NCBI RefSeq assembly: GCF_014859555.1
Contig: NZ_JACUTY010000002.1
Location: 1-64,000 of the forward strand
From: Thiomicrospira sp.
GTDB lineage: Bacteria > Pseudomonadota > Gammaproteobacteria > Thiomicrospirales > Thiomicrospiraceae
Direction: 5' to 3'
Length of the DNA: 64,000 bases
A model generated the notes under the pieces. It was not told the origin of the DNA. It saw only the letters and a program-made list of their open reading frames with translations, and searched no databases. Shown here one piece after another: positions 1 through 9,584 of this stretch. The position numbers and the translations under genes were made by a program. The stretch's first letter is position 1. Each line of letters opens with the position of its first letter.

Positions 1-996
1 TTGTTAGCGCTGCCCACTTTACTCAAACAAGGTTATTGCCCACGCCTTGCCAGCGGCACGATTTGCGCCTCAGGCACACTTGGCCAAATCATCCCACCGT
101 CGATTGTTTTGATTTTATTGGCGGATGTGCTGTCCAACGCCTATCAACAAGCCCAGTTACAGCAAGGCAATTTTGCCCCCGAAACCCTATCGGTGGGGGA
201 TTTATTTGCCGGTGCCATCCTACCAGGCCTGGTGCTGGTCGGGCTTTATATCCTTTACATGATTGGCGTGGCGATTTTTCAACCGCATCGTGTGCCGGCG
301 TTTAAAACCGAACATACCGGTTTAAACAGCGGCTTAATTGGACGAGTTATACAAAGTTTATTGCCGCCGATTGGTCTGATTGTTTTGGTGCTGGGTTCAA
401 TCATTGGTGGCATTGCGACCCCAACCGAAGCGGGGGCGTTAGGTGCATTAGGTGCGTTACTGTTGGCTTTGGCAAAAGGTCAACTCAGCCTAAACACCTT
501 AAAATCGGTGATGCTCAGCAGTTTAAAAATCACCAGTATGATCTTTTTAATCTTTATTGGCGCCGCCTTCTTTTCGCTAGTATTCCGTGGTTTGGGTGGC
601 GATGATTTAGTACACGATTTACTCGGCGAGTTACCCGGGGGGTTATTCACCGCGATGCTGATTGTGATGGTGATGTTATTTGTGCTGGGTTTCTTTTTAG
701 ACTTTATCGAAATCACCTATGTGGTGGTGCCGATTGTCGCACCGATTTTATTTATCCTAGGGGCTGACCCCATTTGGCTGGGCATTATGATTGCGATTAA
801 CCTACAGACCGCGTTTTTAACGCCGCCGTTTGGGTTTGCGTTATTTTATTTACGCGGTGTCGCCAGCCAGGCCAGTCTGAAAACCATTGATATGTATCGC
901 GGTGTTTGGCCTTATATATTAATTCAACTCTTTTTGCTTGGCCTGCTGGCGTTTTGGCCGAGTTTAAGCACCTGGCTGCCGAGCTTGTTATCTTAA
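1..996 (+). CDS. TRAP transporter large permease (DctM-like), 5' truncated by window edge
   Basis: Multi-TM protein with 'GTICASGTLGQIIPPSIVLILLAD' and 'TPTEAGALGALGALLLAL', typical of the DctM family; open at position 1. Confidence 0.85.
   Translation: MLALPTLLKQGYCPRLASGTICASGTLGQIIPPSIVLILLADVLSNAYQQAQLQQGNFAPETLSVGDLFAGAILPGLVLVGLYILYMIGVAIFQPHRVPAFKTEHTGLNSGLIGRVIQSLLPPIGLIVLVLGSIIGGIATPTEAGALGALGALLLALAKGQLSLNTLKSVMLSSLKITSMIFLIFIGAAFFSLVFRGLGGDDLVHDLLGELPGGLFTAMLIVMVMLFVLGFFLDFIEITYVVVPIVAPILFILGADPIWLGIMIAINLQTAFLTPPFGFALFYLRGVASQASLKTIDMYRGVWPYILIQLFLLGLLAFWPSLSTWLPSLLS
222..233. repeat. HIP-like palindrome ACCAGGCCTGGT, exact copy in dctM-like CDS
   Basis: Exact 12-mer. Confidence 0.97.
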
Positions 997-1017
997 AATT
1001 TCACCCAAGGAAAGCCG

Positions 1018-2178
1018 ATGTTTTGGATATTTTTACGCTTAGGTCTAACCTCGTTTGGCGGGCCGATGGCCCATATTGGTTTTTTCCGCCAGGAGTTTGT
1101 CGAAAAACGCGCTTGGTTTAGCGACAGCCAATTTGCCCAGTGGATCGCGTTATGCCACGCCTTGCCCGGGCCTTCGAGCTCACAACTGGGTTTTCTAATC
1201 GGTTATCAACGTGGTGGCTGGCCGGGTGCTTTGGCGGCCTTTTTGGGTTTTACCTTGCCGTCAGCTTTAATCATGAGTGGTCTGGCCTATGGTTGGTTTG
1301 CCTACCACCAGGCCTGGTCGGCATTAATTCCGGCCTTATTAATTGTCGCGGCTGCGGTGATTATTCAGGCCACTTGGGGCATGGCGAAACAGTTTTGTAG
1401 ACGTGCCGAATGGGTATTAACCGCGATCAGTAGCGCATTCGTATTACTGGCCTTTCCCAGCGTCTGGACACCGATTTTATTATTGCTTGGTTTGGCGTTA
1501 CTCGGCCAATGGCTAAAAACAGACGCCCCCGCATCCACACTGAGTTTGCAACGCTCGCCCAGTCGTCGACTCGCGTTAACCCTACTGGTCGCACCCTTGG
1601 GTTTATTAATCCTACTACCAGGCCTGGTGCTTTTTCTGCCAGAACTGGCCTTGTTTGATAGTCTGTATCGCGCCGGGGCACTGGTATTTGGCGGCGGTCA
1701 TGTTGTGTTGCCTTATTTACAAATCGAACTGGTACAACCAGGCCTGGTGACGGAGTCGGCTTTTTTAAGCGGTTATGCATTTGCACAAACCTTACCCGGG
1801 CCCATGTTTAGTTTTGCAACCTATTTAGGCACACTTACGCAAGGCTGGCTGGGCGCCATTATCGCCACAATAGCGATTTTTTTAGCCGGTTTGGCTTGGA
1901 TTATTGGCGTATTGCCGTTTTATCAACAGCTCATTACTCGCTCAAGTTTTCAGGCGGGATTAGTTGCGATTCAAGCTGGGGTGGTGGGGTTTCTCATCGC
2001 GGCCTTAATTAACCCGATTTTACCGCACGCAATTGTGAGTTTGCCAAGCTTGGGGTTATTAGGTTTAAACCTGTTATTACTCTGGCGATTTAAGGTTTCG
2101 GCGATTGTATTGATCTTATTGAATTTGAGTGTGGTGGTTTTCGCCGAATGGCTAGCACCAGGCCTGGTGATTGGTTAA
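1018..2178 (+). CDS. chrA: Chromate transporter (CHR/ChrA family, two-domain)
   Basis: 'RLGLTSFGGPMAHIGFFRQEFVEKRAWFSDSQFAQWIALCHALPGPSSSQLGFLIGY' and second-half 'FGGGHVVLPYLQIELV...LPGPMFSFATYLG' CHR signatures. Confidence 0.9.
   Translation: MFWIFLRLGLTSFGGPMAHIGFFRQEFVEKRAWFSDSQFAQWIALCHALPGPSSSQLGFLIGYQRGGWPGALAAFLGFTLPSALIMSGLAYGWFAYHQAWSALIPALLIVAAAVIIQATWGMAKQFCRRAEWVLTAISSAFVLLAFPSVWTPILLLLGLALLGQWLKTDAPASTLSLQRSPSRRLALTLLVAPLGLLILLPGLVLFLPELALFDSLYRAGALVFGGGHVVLPYLQIELVQPGLVTESAFLSGYAFAQTLPGPMFSFATYLGTLTQGWLGAIIATIAIFLAGLAWIIGVLPFYQQLITRSSFQAGLVAIQAGVVGFLIAALINPILPHAIVSLPSLGLLGLNLLLLWRFKVSAIVLILLNLSVVVFAEWLAPGLVIG
1307..1318. repeat. HIP-like palindrome, exact copy in chrA
   Basis: Exact 12-mer. 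Confidence 0.97.
1617..1628. repeat. HIP-like palindrome, exact copy in chrA
   Basis: Exact 12-mer. Confidence 0.97.
1737..1748. repeat. HIP-like palindrome, exact copy in chrA
   Basis: Exact 12-mer. Confidence 0.97.
2157..2168. repeat. HIP-like palindrome, exact copy, last codons of chrA
   Basis: Exact 12-mer. Confidence 0.97.
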
Positions 2179-2255
2179 GAGGTTGTGTTTTAGCCACATT
2201 TAGCCGCCGGTTTTTGATAACCAGAGCGGCCAGGCTCAGACTTAATTTAGTCCTT

Positions 2256-2516
2256 TTAATCGCCTTTTTCTGCAATTTTTTTCAAGTTTTCGTGAATTTT
2301 AAACAACACAATTAATAACTCACACCAAATTCTTGCAAATACCCCACCAAACACAATAATCGCCAAACCGGTAAAAAAGCTGCCTAAGGTCACGCCGTAA
2401 TAACCCGACATTGCACCTAAACCAGACACCAGTGCAATCGCAAGTAATAGCCAATACACAAACGTAATGATCTTTGGGGTTAACATCGAATCAAACATTA
2501 AAATCGGCTTTAACAT
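2256..2516 (-). CDS. DUF4282-type small membrane protein
   Basis: 86 aa, two TM segments, 'RIWCELLIVLFKIHENLKKI' DUF4282-like pattern. Confidence 0.6.
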   Translation of the reverse strand: MLKPILMFDSMLTPKIITFVYWLLLAIALVSGLGAMSGYYGVTLGSFFTGLAIIVFGGVFARIWCELLIVLFKIHENLKKIAEKGD

Positions 2517-2639
2517 GGTCTCTATCCTTTCATTATTTAATAAAATTCACCTAGGTGAATTAGCCCCCCATTGTTTGGCAAAACGCGGATTAAGTACAAT
2601 CAAATTGTTTTATCAATGGATTGGGCGCCTCGATTGTGT

Positions 2640-3608
2640 TTAAGGCTGTTTCGATGAAGTTTTGCGCTTGATGGTGAGCACCCCCACACCGATCATAACT
2701 AAGGTAAAACCGATTAGGTGCGACAGGGTAAAAGGTTCGGCCAGAATCCAGACGGCTAATGCAATCGTAAACACCGGCCCTAAACTGCCGATGATGCCAG
2801 TTTGTGCTGGGCCTAAGCGGGCGATAGCTTCAGAAATCATAAAGCTGGGGATAACCGTACTGAAAATCGCCAGCAAAAAAGTCCAAAGTAGAATCTGTGG
2901 ATTCAGCTCAAATTCTGTCCAATTCATGGTTACACCAAAAAATACCACCACCCAAACACAAGCCGCCAACATCGCCCAACTGGTAAACCATAAACTGCCG
3001 ACTTGAGCGATGATCGCGCGGCTAAACAACACATAAAACGCGAAACTAAAGGCCGCTAACGCTACTAATAACGTGCCTTTGGCTACGCCATCCCCCGCCA
3101 AACTGGCTTCTTGCGCGTAAATCAGCCATATGCCGATATAAGACAAGGTTAAAGCTAAAATGATTTTACGCGTTAAAGGTTGCTTAAAAAACAACGCCCC
3201 TAAAATCGCCACCATAATCGGATAGGTGAATAACGTCAGGCGTTCAAGCTGTGCCGAAATCAACTCCAACCCCATCAAATCCAGCCATGACGACACAAAA
3301 TAGCCCATAAACCCTAGCCCGATCAACGCCAACCAAGTACGCGCTGGAATTTGCGCACCTTTTTGCGGGTAACGTTGCCACAAAGCCCAGGCGATCAGTG
3401 CATACACCGGTATCGCCATGAGCATTCTGAGCAGCATCACGCCATCCGCATCCGAACCGGCTTGGTAAGCGAGTTTGATCAAAATGGATTTAACTGAAAA
3501 CAGTAAAGTGCCGACCACCGCTAAGCCAAATCCGATCCAAAAATAGCCTCGTGTCACAGTGTCTAATCCTGCTGCCAAAAAGCCCATTATAGTAACAAGC
3601 CAACACAA
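2640..3608 (-). CDS. EamA/DMT-family transporter
   Basis: Ten-TM DMT pattern, C-term 'SLGPVFTIALAVWILAEPFTLSHLIGFTLVMIGVGVL'. Confidence 0.8.
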   Translation of the reverse strand: MCWLVTIMGFLAAGLDTVTRGYFWIGFGLAVVGTLLFSVKSILIKLAYQAGSDADGVMLLRMLMAIPVYALIAWALWQRYPQKGAQIPARTWLALIGLGFMGYFVSSWLDLMGLELISAQLERLTLFTYPIMVAILGALFFKQPLTRKIILALTLSYIGIWLIYAQEASLAGDGVAKGTLLVALAAFSFAFYVLFSRAIIAQVGSLWFTSWAMLAACVWVVVFFGVTMNWTEFELNPQILLWTFLLAIFSTVIPSFMISEAIARLGPAQTGIIGSLGPVFTIALAVWILAEPFTLSHLIGFTLVMIGVGVLTIKRKTSSKQP

Positions 3609-3712
3609 TGCATGACAGATGCAAAACTTTCGTTTTATTTAGACGCGGGTTTTGTATAATGCAGGGTCAAAGTTGGTTTATTTTAGATGCTGTAACAAGG
3701 ACATTATCCCTT

Positions 3713-5956
3713 ATGAAATTTCGTTTCCCGGTCGTCATTATTGATGAAGATTTTCGCTCAGAAAATGCCTCGGGCACAGGCGTGCGTGCGCTGGCTGAAG
3801 CCATTGAAAAAGAAGGCATGGAAACCTTAGGGGTCACCAGTTTTAATGACACGGCGATGATTGCCCAACAGCAAAACCGTGCTTCTTGTTTTATTCTATC
3901 GATCGACGACGACGAGTTTGCCGATGAAGCGCATAAAGATGACGCGATTGAAAAGCTGCGTTTATTCGTCGGCGAAATTCGCCATCGCAACGCCGACATT
4001 CCAATCTTTTTATATGGCGAAACTCGCACTTCTCGCCACATACCGAATGATGTATTGAAAGAACTACACGGCTTTATTCACATGTTTGAAGATACGCCTG
4101 AGTTTGTCGCGCGCCATATTATTCGCGAAGCACGTGTGTATCTGAAAGGTTTAGCACCGCCCTTTTTCCGTGCGCTCACCGCTTATGCCGCTGATGGCTC
4201 CTATTCTTGGCATTGCCCAGGACACTCCGGCGGTGTGGCTTTCTTGAAAAGCCCAGTCGGGCAAATGTTTCATCAGTTTTTTGGCGAAAACATGTTGCGC
4301 GCCGACGTGTGTAACGCGGTAGATGAACTGGGTCAGCTATTAGACCATACCGGTGCGGTCGCCGACTCAGAACAAAACGCGGCGCGTATTTTTGGCGCCG
4401 ACCACTTGTTTTTTGTAACAAATGGTACCTCAACCTCAAACAAAATTGTTTGGCACGCCAACGTCGCGGATGACGATATTGTGGTGGTCGATCGTAACTG
4501 TCATAAATCAGTTTTACACTCCATTATTATGACCGGTGCCGTGCCGGTTTTCTTAATGCCAACCCGCAACCATTACGGCATCATTGGCCCAATCCCGGAA
4601 TCGGAGTTCCATCCTGAGACCATTAAAAAGAAAATTCAAGCCAATCCTTTGGTGGTCGATCCAACCGCAAAACCACAAATGTTGACGCTGACTCAAAGCA
4701 CCTATGATGGCATCTTGTATAACGTAGACACTATCAAGAAAACGCTGGGTGAATACGTTGAAAACCTGCATTTCGATGAAGCTTGGTTGCCGCATGCAAC
4801 ATTCCACCGCTTCTATGAAGGCATGCATGCCATTGGTCGCGACACCAACCGCTCTGAAGGTCCGATGGTTTATGCTTGCCAATCCACGCATAAATTATTG
4901 GCGGGCTTAAGCCAGGCCAGTCAAATTTTGGTTCAGGAATCACCAAAACGTTTATTGGATCGTGGGCGTTTTAATGAAGCTTATTTAATGCACGTTTCCA
5001 CCAGCCCGCAATATTCGATTATTGCCAGCTGCGATGTGGCCGCCGCTATGATGGAACCACCGGGCGGTACCGCTCTGGTGGAAGAGTCAATTGCCGAAGC
5101 GCTGGATTTCCGTCGTGCAATGCGCAAAGTTGACGAAGAATTTGGCGATTCATGGTGGTTTAAAGTTTGGGGGCCAGACGAACTCGCCGAAGAAGGCATG
5201 GGCGAACGTGATGCCTGGATTTTGCGAGCCAACGAACCTTGGCATGGTTTTGGTAACCTAGCCAAAAATTTCAACATGCTTGATCCAATTAAAGCGACGA
5301 TTATTACACCAGGCCTGGCGGTAAATGGTGACTTCTCTGAAACCGGGATTCCAGCAGCGATTGTCACGCGTTATTTGTCGGAGCATGGTGTGATCATCGA
5401 AAAAACTGGCTTGTATTCGTTCTTTATCATGTTCACCATCGGTATTACTAAAGGCCGCTGGAACACCATGGTAACCGCCTTGCAACAGTTTAAAGATGAT
5501 TATGATCGTAACGTGCCTTTGTGGCGTGTATTGCCCACTTTTATCGCCAAATACCCACGTTATGAACGCATTGGTTTAAAAGACCTGTCGGATGCAATCC
5601 ACAATATGTACAAAGAAAACGATGTGGCGCGCTTAACCACCGAAATGTACACTTCGCACATGGAACCGGCGATGAAACCGGCCGATGCTTACGCGAAAAT
5701 GGTACATAACAAAATTGAGCGCGTTGAAGTTGATGATTTAGAAGGACGCATTACCGCGATTCTACTAACGCCTTACCCACCGGGAATCCCATTGTTAATT
5801 CCGGGGGAACGCGTCAACCAAAAAATCATGGACTATTTGAAATTTGCACGTAACTTTAATGAAAAATTCCCTGGGTTCGAAACCGATATCCACGGACTGG
5901 TAAAAGAAGAAGTAGACGGCAAAATGGTCTATTCAATGGATTGCGTGAAAATTTAA
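3713..5956 (+). CDS. Orn/Lys/Arg decarboxylase (PLP dependent)
   Basis: 'SWHCPGHSGGVAFLKSPVGQMFHQFFGEN', 'NGTSTSNKIVWHANV', PLP-lysine region 'VYACQSTHKLLAGLSQASQI'; start chosen at ATG 3713 (MKFRFPVVIIDEDF), ORF itself opens at 3608. Confidence 0.9.
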   Translation: MKFRFPVVIIDEDFRSENASGTGVRALAEAIEKEGMETLGVTSFNDTAMIAQQQNRASCFILSIDDDEFADEAHKDDAIEKLRLFVGEIRHRNADIPIFLYGETRTSRHIPNDVLKELHGFIHMFEDTPEFVARHIIREARVYLKGLAPPFFRALTAYAADGSYSWHCPGHSGGVAFLKSPVGQMFHQFFGENMLRADVCNAVDELGQLLDHTGAVADSEQNAARIFGADHLFFVTNGTSTSNKIVWHANVADDDIVVVDRNCHKSVLHSIIMTGAVPVFLMPTRNHYGIIGPIPESEFHPETIKKKIQANPLVVDPTAKPQMLTLTQSTYDGILYNVDTIKKTLGEYVENLHFDEAWLPHATFHRFYEGMHAIGRDTNRSEGPMVYACQSTHKLLAGLSQASQILVQESPKRLLDRGRFNEAYLMHVSTSPQYSIIASCDVAAAMMEPPGGTALVEESIAEALDFRRAMRKVDEEFGDSWWFKVWGPDELAEEGMGERDAWILRANEPWHGFGNLAKNFNMLDPIKATIITPGLAVNGDFSETGIPAAIVTRYLSEHGVIIEKTGLYSFFIMFTIGITKGRWNTMVTALQQFKDDYDRNVPLWRVLPTFIAKYPRYERIGLKDLSDAIHNMYKENDVARLTTEMYTSHMEPAMKPADAYAKMVHNKIERVEVDDLEGRITAILLTPYPPGIPLLIPGERVNQKIMDYLKFARNFNEKFPGFETDIHGLVKEEVDGKMVYSMDCVKI
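5308..5319. repeat. HIP-like palindrome, 11/12 copy in decarboxylase
   Basis: ACCAGGCCTGGC. Confidence 0.85.
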
Positions 5957-5979
5957 TTTCGCTTAAATCTAATCTTTTT

Positions 5980-6003
5980 GAGCCCGCTTTAGCGGGCTTT
6001 TTG
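5980..6003 (+). terminator. Rho-independent terminator after decarboxylase
   Basis: AGCCCGC TTTA GCGGGCT followed by TTTT. Confidence 0.85.
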
Positions 6004-6108
6004 CGCCTAAGTTCGTGGTTTTTTCATAATCTAATTGGCTGGCTTCTTTATAATACCTACTCGTAACTTGGTAGCCAGCTGAACAATAGCCGCCGACTTT
6101 AATCCTGT

Positions 6109-7563
6109 TTGCCTCAAACATCCTTACATGGAATCGCTTTAATGATTGTGAGCTTCAAAGTCAAACTCATCGCCCTGCTGCTTATTTTTGGGCTTTTTTT
6201 GATCGTCGGCACGATTGTCACGAATCACGCCATGCTCAAAAACAGCTTAATTGAGTATGTGGATAAGCGTGACCAACAGCATCTTGAGCGTATCAAAAAG
6301 AATATTCAATTTGTGATTGAGGAAAAATTTGAGTACGACCTAAGTATTATTGATGAAGTCACCTGGCGTAAAATTGTCAGCATTTCCAGCCGAGTCGACT
6401 TTACCGAAACTTTTGTGCCGGTTGATTTGTTTTTAAACTATCCCTATTCGGACTTTAAACAACGCCACCCGGACTTTACCGAAAAACGCCTTAGCTTAGT
6501 CGATACCAATAAAGACTGTCTATATGGCTTTCCGACCGAAGAAAACCGTAAATTCATTCCAATCGAAATTAATCAACAGATAGTGGGTTACATTGGCTAC
6601 AGCCATCGCGCCGAACTGACCGAAGCCTTAGATATCCAGCTAGCGGAACGCCAACGGTCATTGCTAACTTACGGCGTATTCTTTCTGGTGTTATTGTCTG
6701 GCATATTATTAATGCCGTTTGGTCACTACTTCCTGCAACCGATTTTATCGGTCACCCAGGGTATGCGCGCGCTCACGGCAGGTAAGTTTAATACCCGTTT
6801 AAAAGTCAATCGGCGTGATGAGCTTGGGCAACTACAACAGGATTTTAACCACCTCGCGATCAGCCTAGAAAAAAACCAACAAAGTCGTAACCAATGGATT
6901 GCCGATATTTCACATGAGTTACGCACACCTCTAACCATTATTCGCGGCGACATTGAGGCCTTAAAAGATGGCATTCGCCCCCTTAATGCTGACAGTTTAG
7001 ATAACTTATACAGCGAAGCCATCCACCTAAATCGTTTAGTCGAGGATCTTTATCAAATTACGTTAAATGACGTGGGTGGCTTACGTTATCAAATGCAGCC
7101 GCTTGAATTTGGCTTACTGGTTAAACAATCAATTGAACCCTTCATCAGCCTGGCACGCGAAAAAGGCATTAAGCTTGAGACCTACCTGCCAGTTTCCGAG
7201 ATAAAATTCCGTGGTGATGCCGACCGTTTACAGCAAATGCTGACCAACTTAATCAGTAACAGCCTGGCTTATACCGATGCACCAGGCCTGGTAAAACTCC
7301 GTTTAAAAACCAATAAAAACAATTTAAATTTGGATATTGAAGATTCGGCACCAGGTGTACCGGATGACGCGCTGCCGCATTTATTTGACCGATTCTTCCG
7401 AGGCGAAGCCTCACGCAATCGTCGTTATGGCGGCGCTGGCATCGGCTTGGCCTTGGTGGAACAAATTGTACAAGCGCATCAAGGTACAATAGACTGTCAA
7501 CACAGCCCGCTAGGCGGCTTACTTATTTCTATCCAACTACCCTTGGAGGCGTTTCCTAAATGA
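6109..7563 (+). CDS. Sensor histidine kinase (BaeS-like; HAMP, HisKA, HATPase)
   Basis: 'ADISHELRTPLTIIRGDIEALKDGIRPL' H-box, 'RRYGGAGIGLALVEQIVQAHQG' G-box; alternative start ATG 6142. Confidence 0.88.
   Translation: MPQTSLHGIALMIVSFKVKLIALLLIFGLFLIVGTIVTNHAMLKNSLIEYVDKRDQQHLERIKKNIQFVIEEKFEYDLSIIDEVTWRKIVSISSRVDFTETFVPVDLFLNYPYSDFKQRHPDFTEKRLSLVDTNKDCLYGFPTEENRKFIPIEINQQIVGYIGYSHRAELTEALDIQLAERQRSLLTYGVFFLVLLSGILLMPFGHYFLQPILSVTQGMRALTAGKFNTRLKVNRRDELGQLQQDFNHLAISLEKNQQSRNQWIADISHELRTPLTIIRGDIEALKDGIRPLNADSLDNLYSEAIHLNRLVEDLYQITLNDVGGLRYQMQPLEFGLLVKQSIEPFISLAREKGIKLETYLPVSEIKFRGDADRLQQMLTNLISNSLAYTDAPGLVKLRLKTNKNNLNLDIEDSAPGVPDDALPHLFDRFFRGEASRNRRYGGAGIGLALVEQIVQAHQGTIDCQHSPLGGLLISIQLPLEAFPK
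7281..7292. repeat. HIP-like palindrome, exact copy in histidine kinase
   Basis: Exact 12-mer. Confidence 0.97.
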
Positions 7564-8252
7564 ACATCCTAATTGTTGAAGACGAACAACGTATTGCCGA
7601 TTTGTTAATGGATTATGCTAAGGCCGCAGGTTACCAAGCCTCGCACTTAAACACCGGGGTTAACGCGGTCGAAACTATTCGCAACACCCAACCCGACTTA
7701 GTCTTGTTAGATATTATGTTGCCGGGCGTAGATGGCTTGGATATTTGTAAAGGGGTGCGCAAAACCTCGCAAGTGCCGATCATTATGGTGAGTGCGCGGG
7801 TGGAAGAATTGGATCGTATTTTAGGCTTAGAAATCGGTGCCGATGATTACATTTGCAAACCTTTCAGCCCGCGTGAAGTCATGGCGCGCGTTAAAGCCGT
7901 TTTACGCCGCCACTACGAGACACAAACACCGACCGAATGGGTTTTGGATGAATCTCGCTCACAAGTTCAGTTTCAGCAAAAAAGTGTGGCGCTAACCTCG
8001 GTTGAGTTTGCTTTATTTCAAGTATTATTTGAACACCCGGGTCAGATTTTTTCGCGTTCCCAGTTGATGAATCGAATTTATCAAGATGGCCGTGTGGTAT
8101 CGGATCGCACCGTCGACAGCCATATCAAAAAACTACGCCAAAAACTGCACCAGGCCTGGCCGGATACCGAAGTGATTCACTCGGTATATGGCATTGGCTA
8201 TAAGTTTGAAATACTTGATGAACCCGAAACAGAGGTCGAGTTGGCTGAATGA
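7560..8252 (+). CDS. OmpR-family response regulator (BaeR-like), overlaps kinase stop
   Basis: Receiver 'LVLLDIMLPGVDGLDICKGVRK' plus winged-helix 'SDRTVDSHIKKLRQKL'. Confidence 0.9.
   Translation: MNILIVEDEQRIADLLMDYAKAAGYQASHLNTGVNAVETIRNTQPDLVLLDIMLPGVDGLDICKGVRKTSQVPIIMVSARVEELDRILGLEIGADDYICKPFSPREVMARVKAVLRRHYETQTPTEWVLDESRSQVQFQQKSVALTSVEFALFQVLFEHPGQIFSRSQLMNRIYQDGRVVSDRTVDSHIKKLRQKLHQAWPDTEVIHSVYGIGYKFEILDEPETEVELAE
8149..8160. repeat. HIP-like palindrome, 11/12 copy in response regulator
   Basis: ACCAGGCCTGGC. Confidence 0.85.
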
Positions 8253-8277
8253 AACGTCAGCACAAGCGCCATATTCC

Positions 8278-9489
8278 TTAAGCTAATTGCTTCACAATAT
8301 GTTGTGCGACATAACGTGCTTGTGCCAACACGGCGGTGAGTAAATAACCACCGGTCGGTGCTTCCCAATCCAGCATTTCACCAATCGCATAACCACCAGG
8401 CCTGGTGGTTAGTTCACTAAACTCACTTAAGCTCTCAAACGTTAACCCACCCGCGCTGCTAATCGCTTCACTGATCGGGCGGGCGGCGGTCAATTTTAAT
8501 TCAAAATGCTTTAGGGTATGGGCAACTTTTTGCATATCTTGCGCTGCGTTAGCATCCAACCTTTCGCGCAATAAATTAATCCGCATTGCATCCAAACCGG
8601 CCCGTTTTAACTGGTTAGACCAAGACATTTTGGCGCGCGGTTTATTTAGGCGCTGCCTAAGCTTATCTAGCGACACATCTGGCATTAAATCCAAATAAGC
8701 TTCGACTTGCCCCTGCTTCAATAAACTATCTCGCATTGGCGCTGATAAGGCATAAATCAAACTGCCTTCAATACCGGCTTGCGTAATCAAACACTCGCCT
8801 TTTTGATGCCAAACACGCCCCTGATAATCGGTTAGATTTAATGCCACCGACTTTAAAGGTTGACCGGCAAATTTATCTTGAAATATCGCCGACCAAGCTA
8901 AATCAAAGCCACAGTTGGCGGGTAATAGTGGTGTTATATGATCCGGTTCAAAATACTTAACCCACTGCCCGTCCGACCCCAAATGCGGCCAACTTGCACC
9001 CCCTAACGCGAGGATGACTTGATCTGCTTCAATGTTTTTTTGGCCTTCAAGGGTTTGAAACACAAGCGCGCCATCATTTGACCAGCCTTGCCAATGGTGA
9101 CGCATGGCAAACTGCACACCTTGCTCGCGCAAACGCTGCAACCATTTACGTAACAAAGGTGCGGCCTTCATATCCTGTGGATAAACCCGACCAGAGCTGC
9201 CCACAAAGGTATCTATACCAAAACTTTGCACCCAATTACGAATATCATTCGGGCCAAAATTTTTAATCCAAGGTTCAATTTGCGCTCGCCGAGTCCCATA
9301 AGCCGCCATAAATTCATTCATAGGTTTGGTATGGGTAATATTCAGTCCACCCCGACCGGCCTGCAAAAACTTACGCCCGACCGACGGCATCGCATCATAA
9401 ACCGTGACCACCAGGCCTGGTTGTTTCGACAAGACTTCGGCGGCCATCAAGCCGCCCGGTCCGGCACCGATAATGGCGATCTGTTTCAT
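8278..9489 (-). CDS. HI0933/BaiN-type NAD(P)/FAD-dependent oxidoreductase (TIGR03862-like)
   Basis: 'IAIIGAGPGGLMAAEVLSKQPGL', 'GRKFLQAGRGGLNITHTKP', C-term 'TRPGGYAIGEMLDWEAPTGGYLL'. Confidence 0.85.
   Translation of the reverse strand: MKQIAIIGAGPGGLMAAEVLSKQPGLVVTVYDAMPSVGRKFLQAGRGGLNITHTKPMNEFMAAYGTRRAQIEPWIKNFGPNDIRNWVQSFGIDTFVGSSGRVYPQDMKAAPLLRKWLQRLREQGVQFAMRHHWQGWSNDGALVFQTLEGQKNIEADQVILALGGASWPHLGSDGQWVKYFEPDHITPLLPANCGFDLAWSAIFQDKFAGQPLKSVALNLTDYQGRVWHQKGECLITQAGIEGSLIYALSAPMRDSLLKQGQVEAYLDLMPDVSLDKLRQRLNKPRAKMSWSNQLKRAGLDAMRINLLRERLDANAAQDMQKVAHTLKHFELKLTAARPISEAISSAGGLTFESLSEFSELTTRPGGYAIGEMLDWEAPTGGYLLTAVLAQARYVAQHIVKQLA
8391..8410. repeat. Extended HIP-like palindrome, 20-bp perfect copy
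   Basis: AACCACCAGGCCTGGTGGTT. Confidence 0.97.
9410..9421. repeat. HIP-like palindrome, exact copy in flavoprotein
   Basis: Exact 12-mer. Confidence 0.97.
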
Positions 9490-9526
9490 CTAAATAATTC
9501 CAGCTATTGATTAGAGGCATTATAAC

Positions 9527-9559
9527 GAAAAAGCCCCAGACTTAAGCTGGGGCTTTTTG
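9527..9559. terminator. Bidirectional-looking terminator
   Basis: AAAAAGCCCCAG ACTTAAG CTGGGGCTTTTT. Confidence 0.85.
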
Positions 9560-9584
9560 AATCAAGCAAATACTTAACTTAGGT

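Noticed and set aside
36-305. 89-aa plus-strand ORF inside dctM-like gene
   Set aside because: Out-of-frame overlap with a strong TRAP permease reading frame
3667-4041. Minus-strand ORF of 124 aa opposite the decarboxylase (also 4553-4891, 4981-5367)
   Set aside because: Shadow ORFs antisense to a clearly conserved CDS; no recognisable family or RBS
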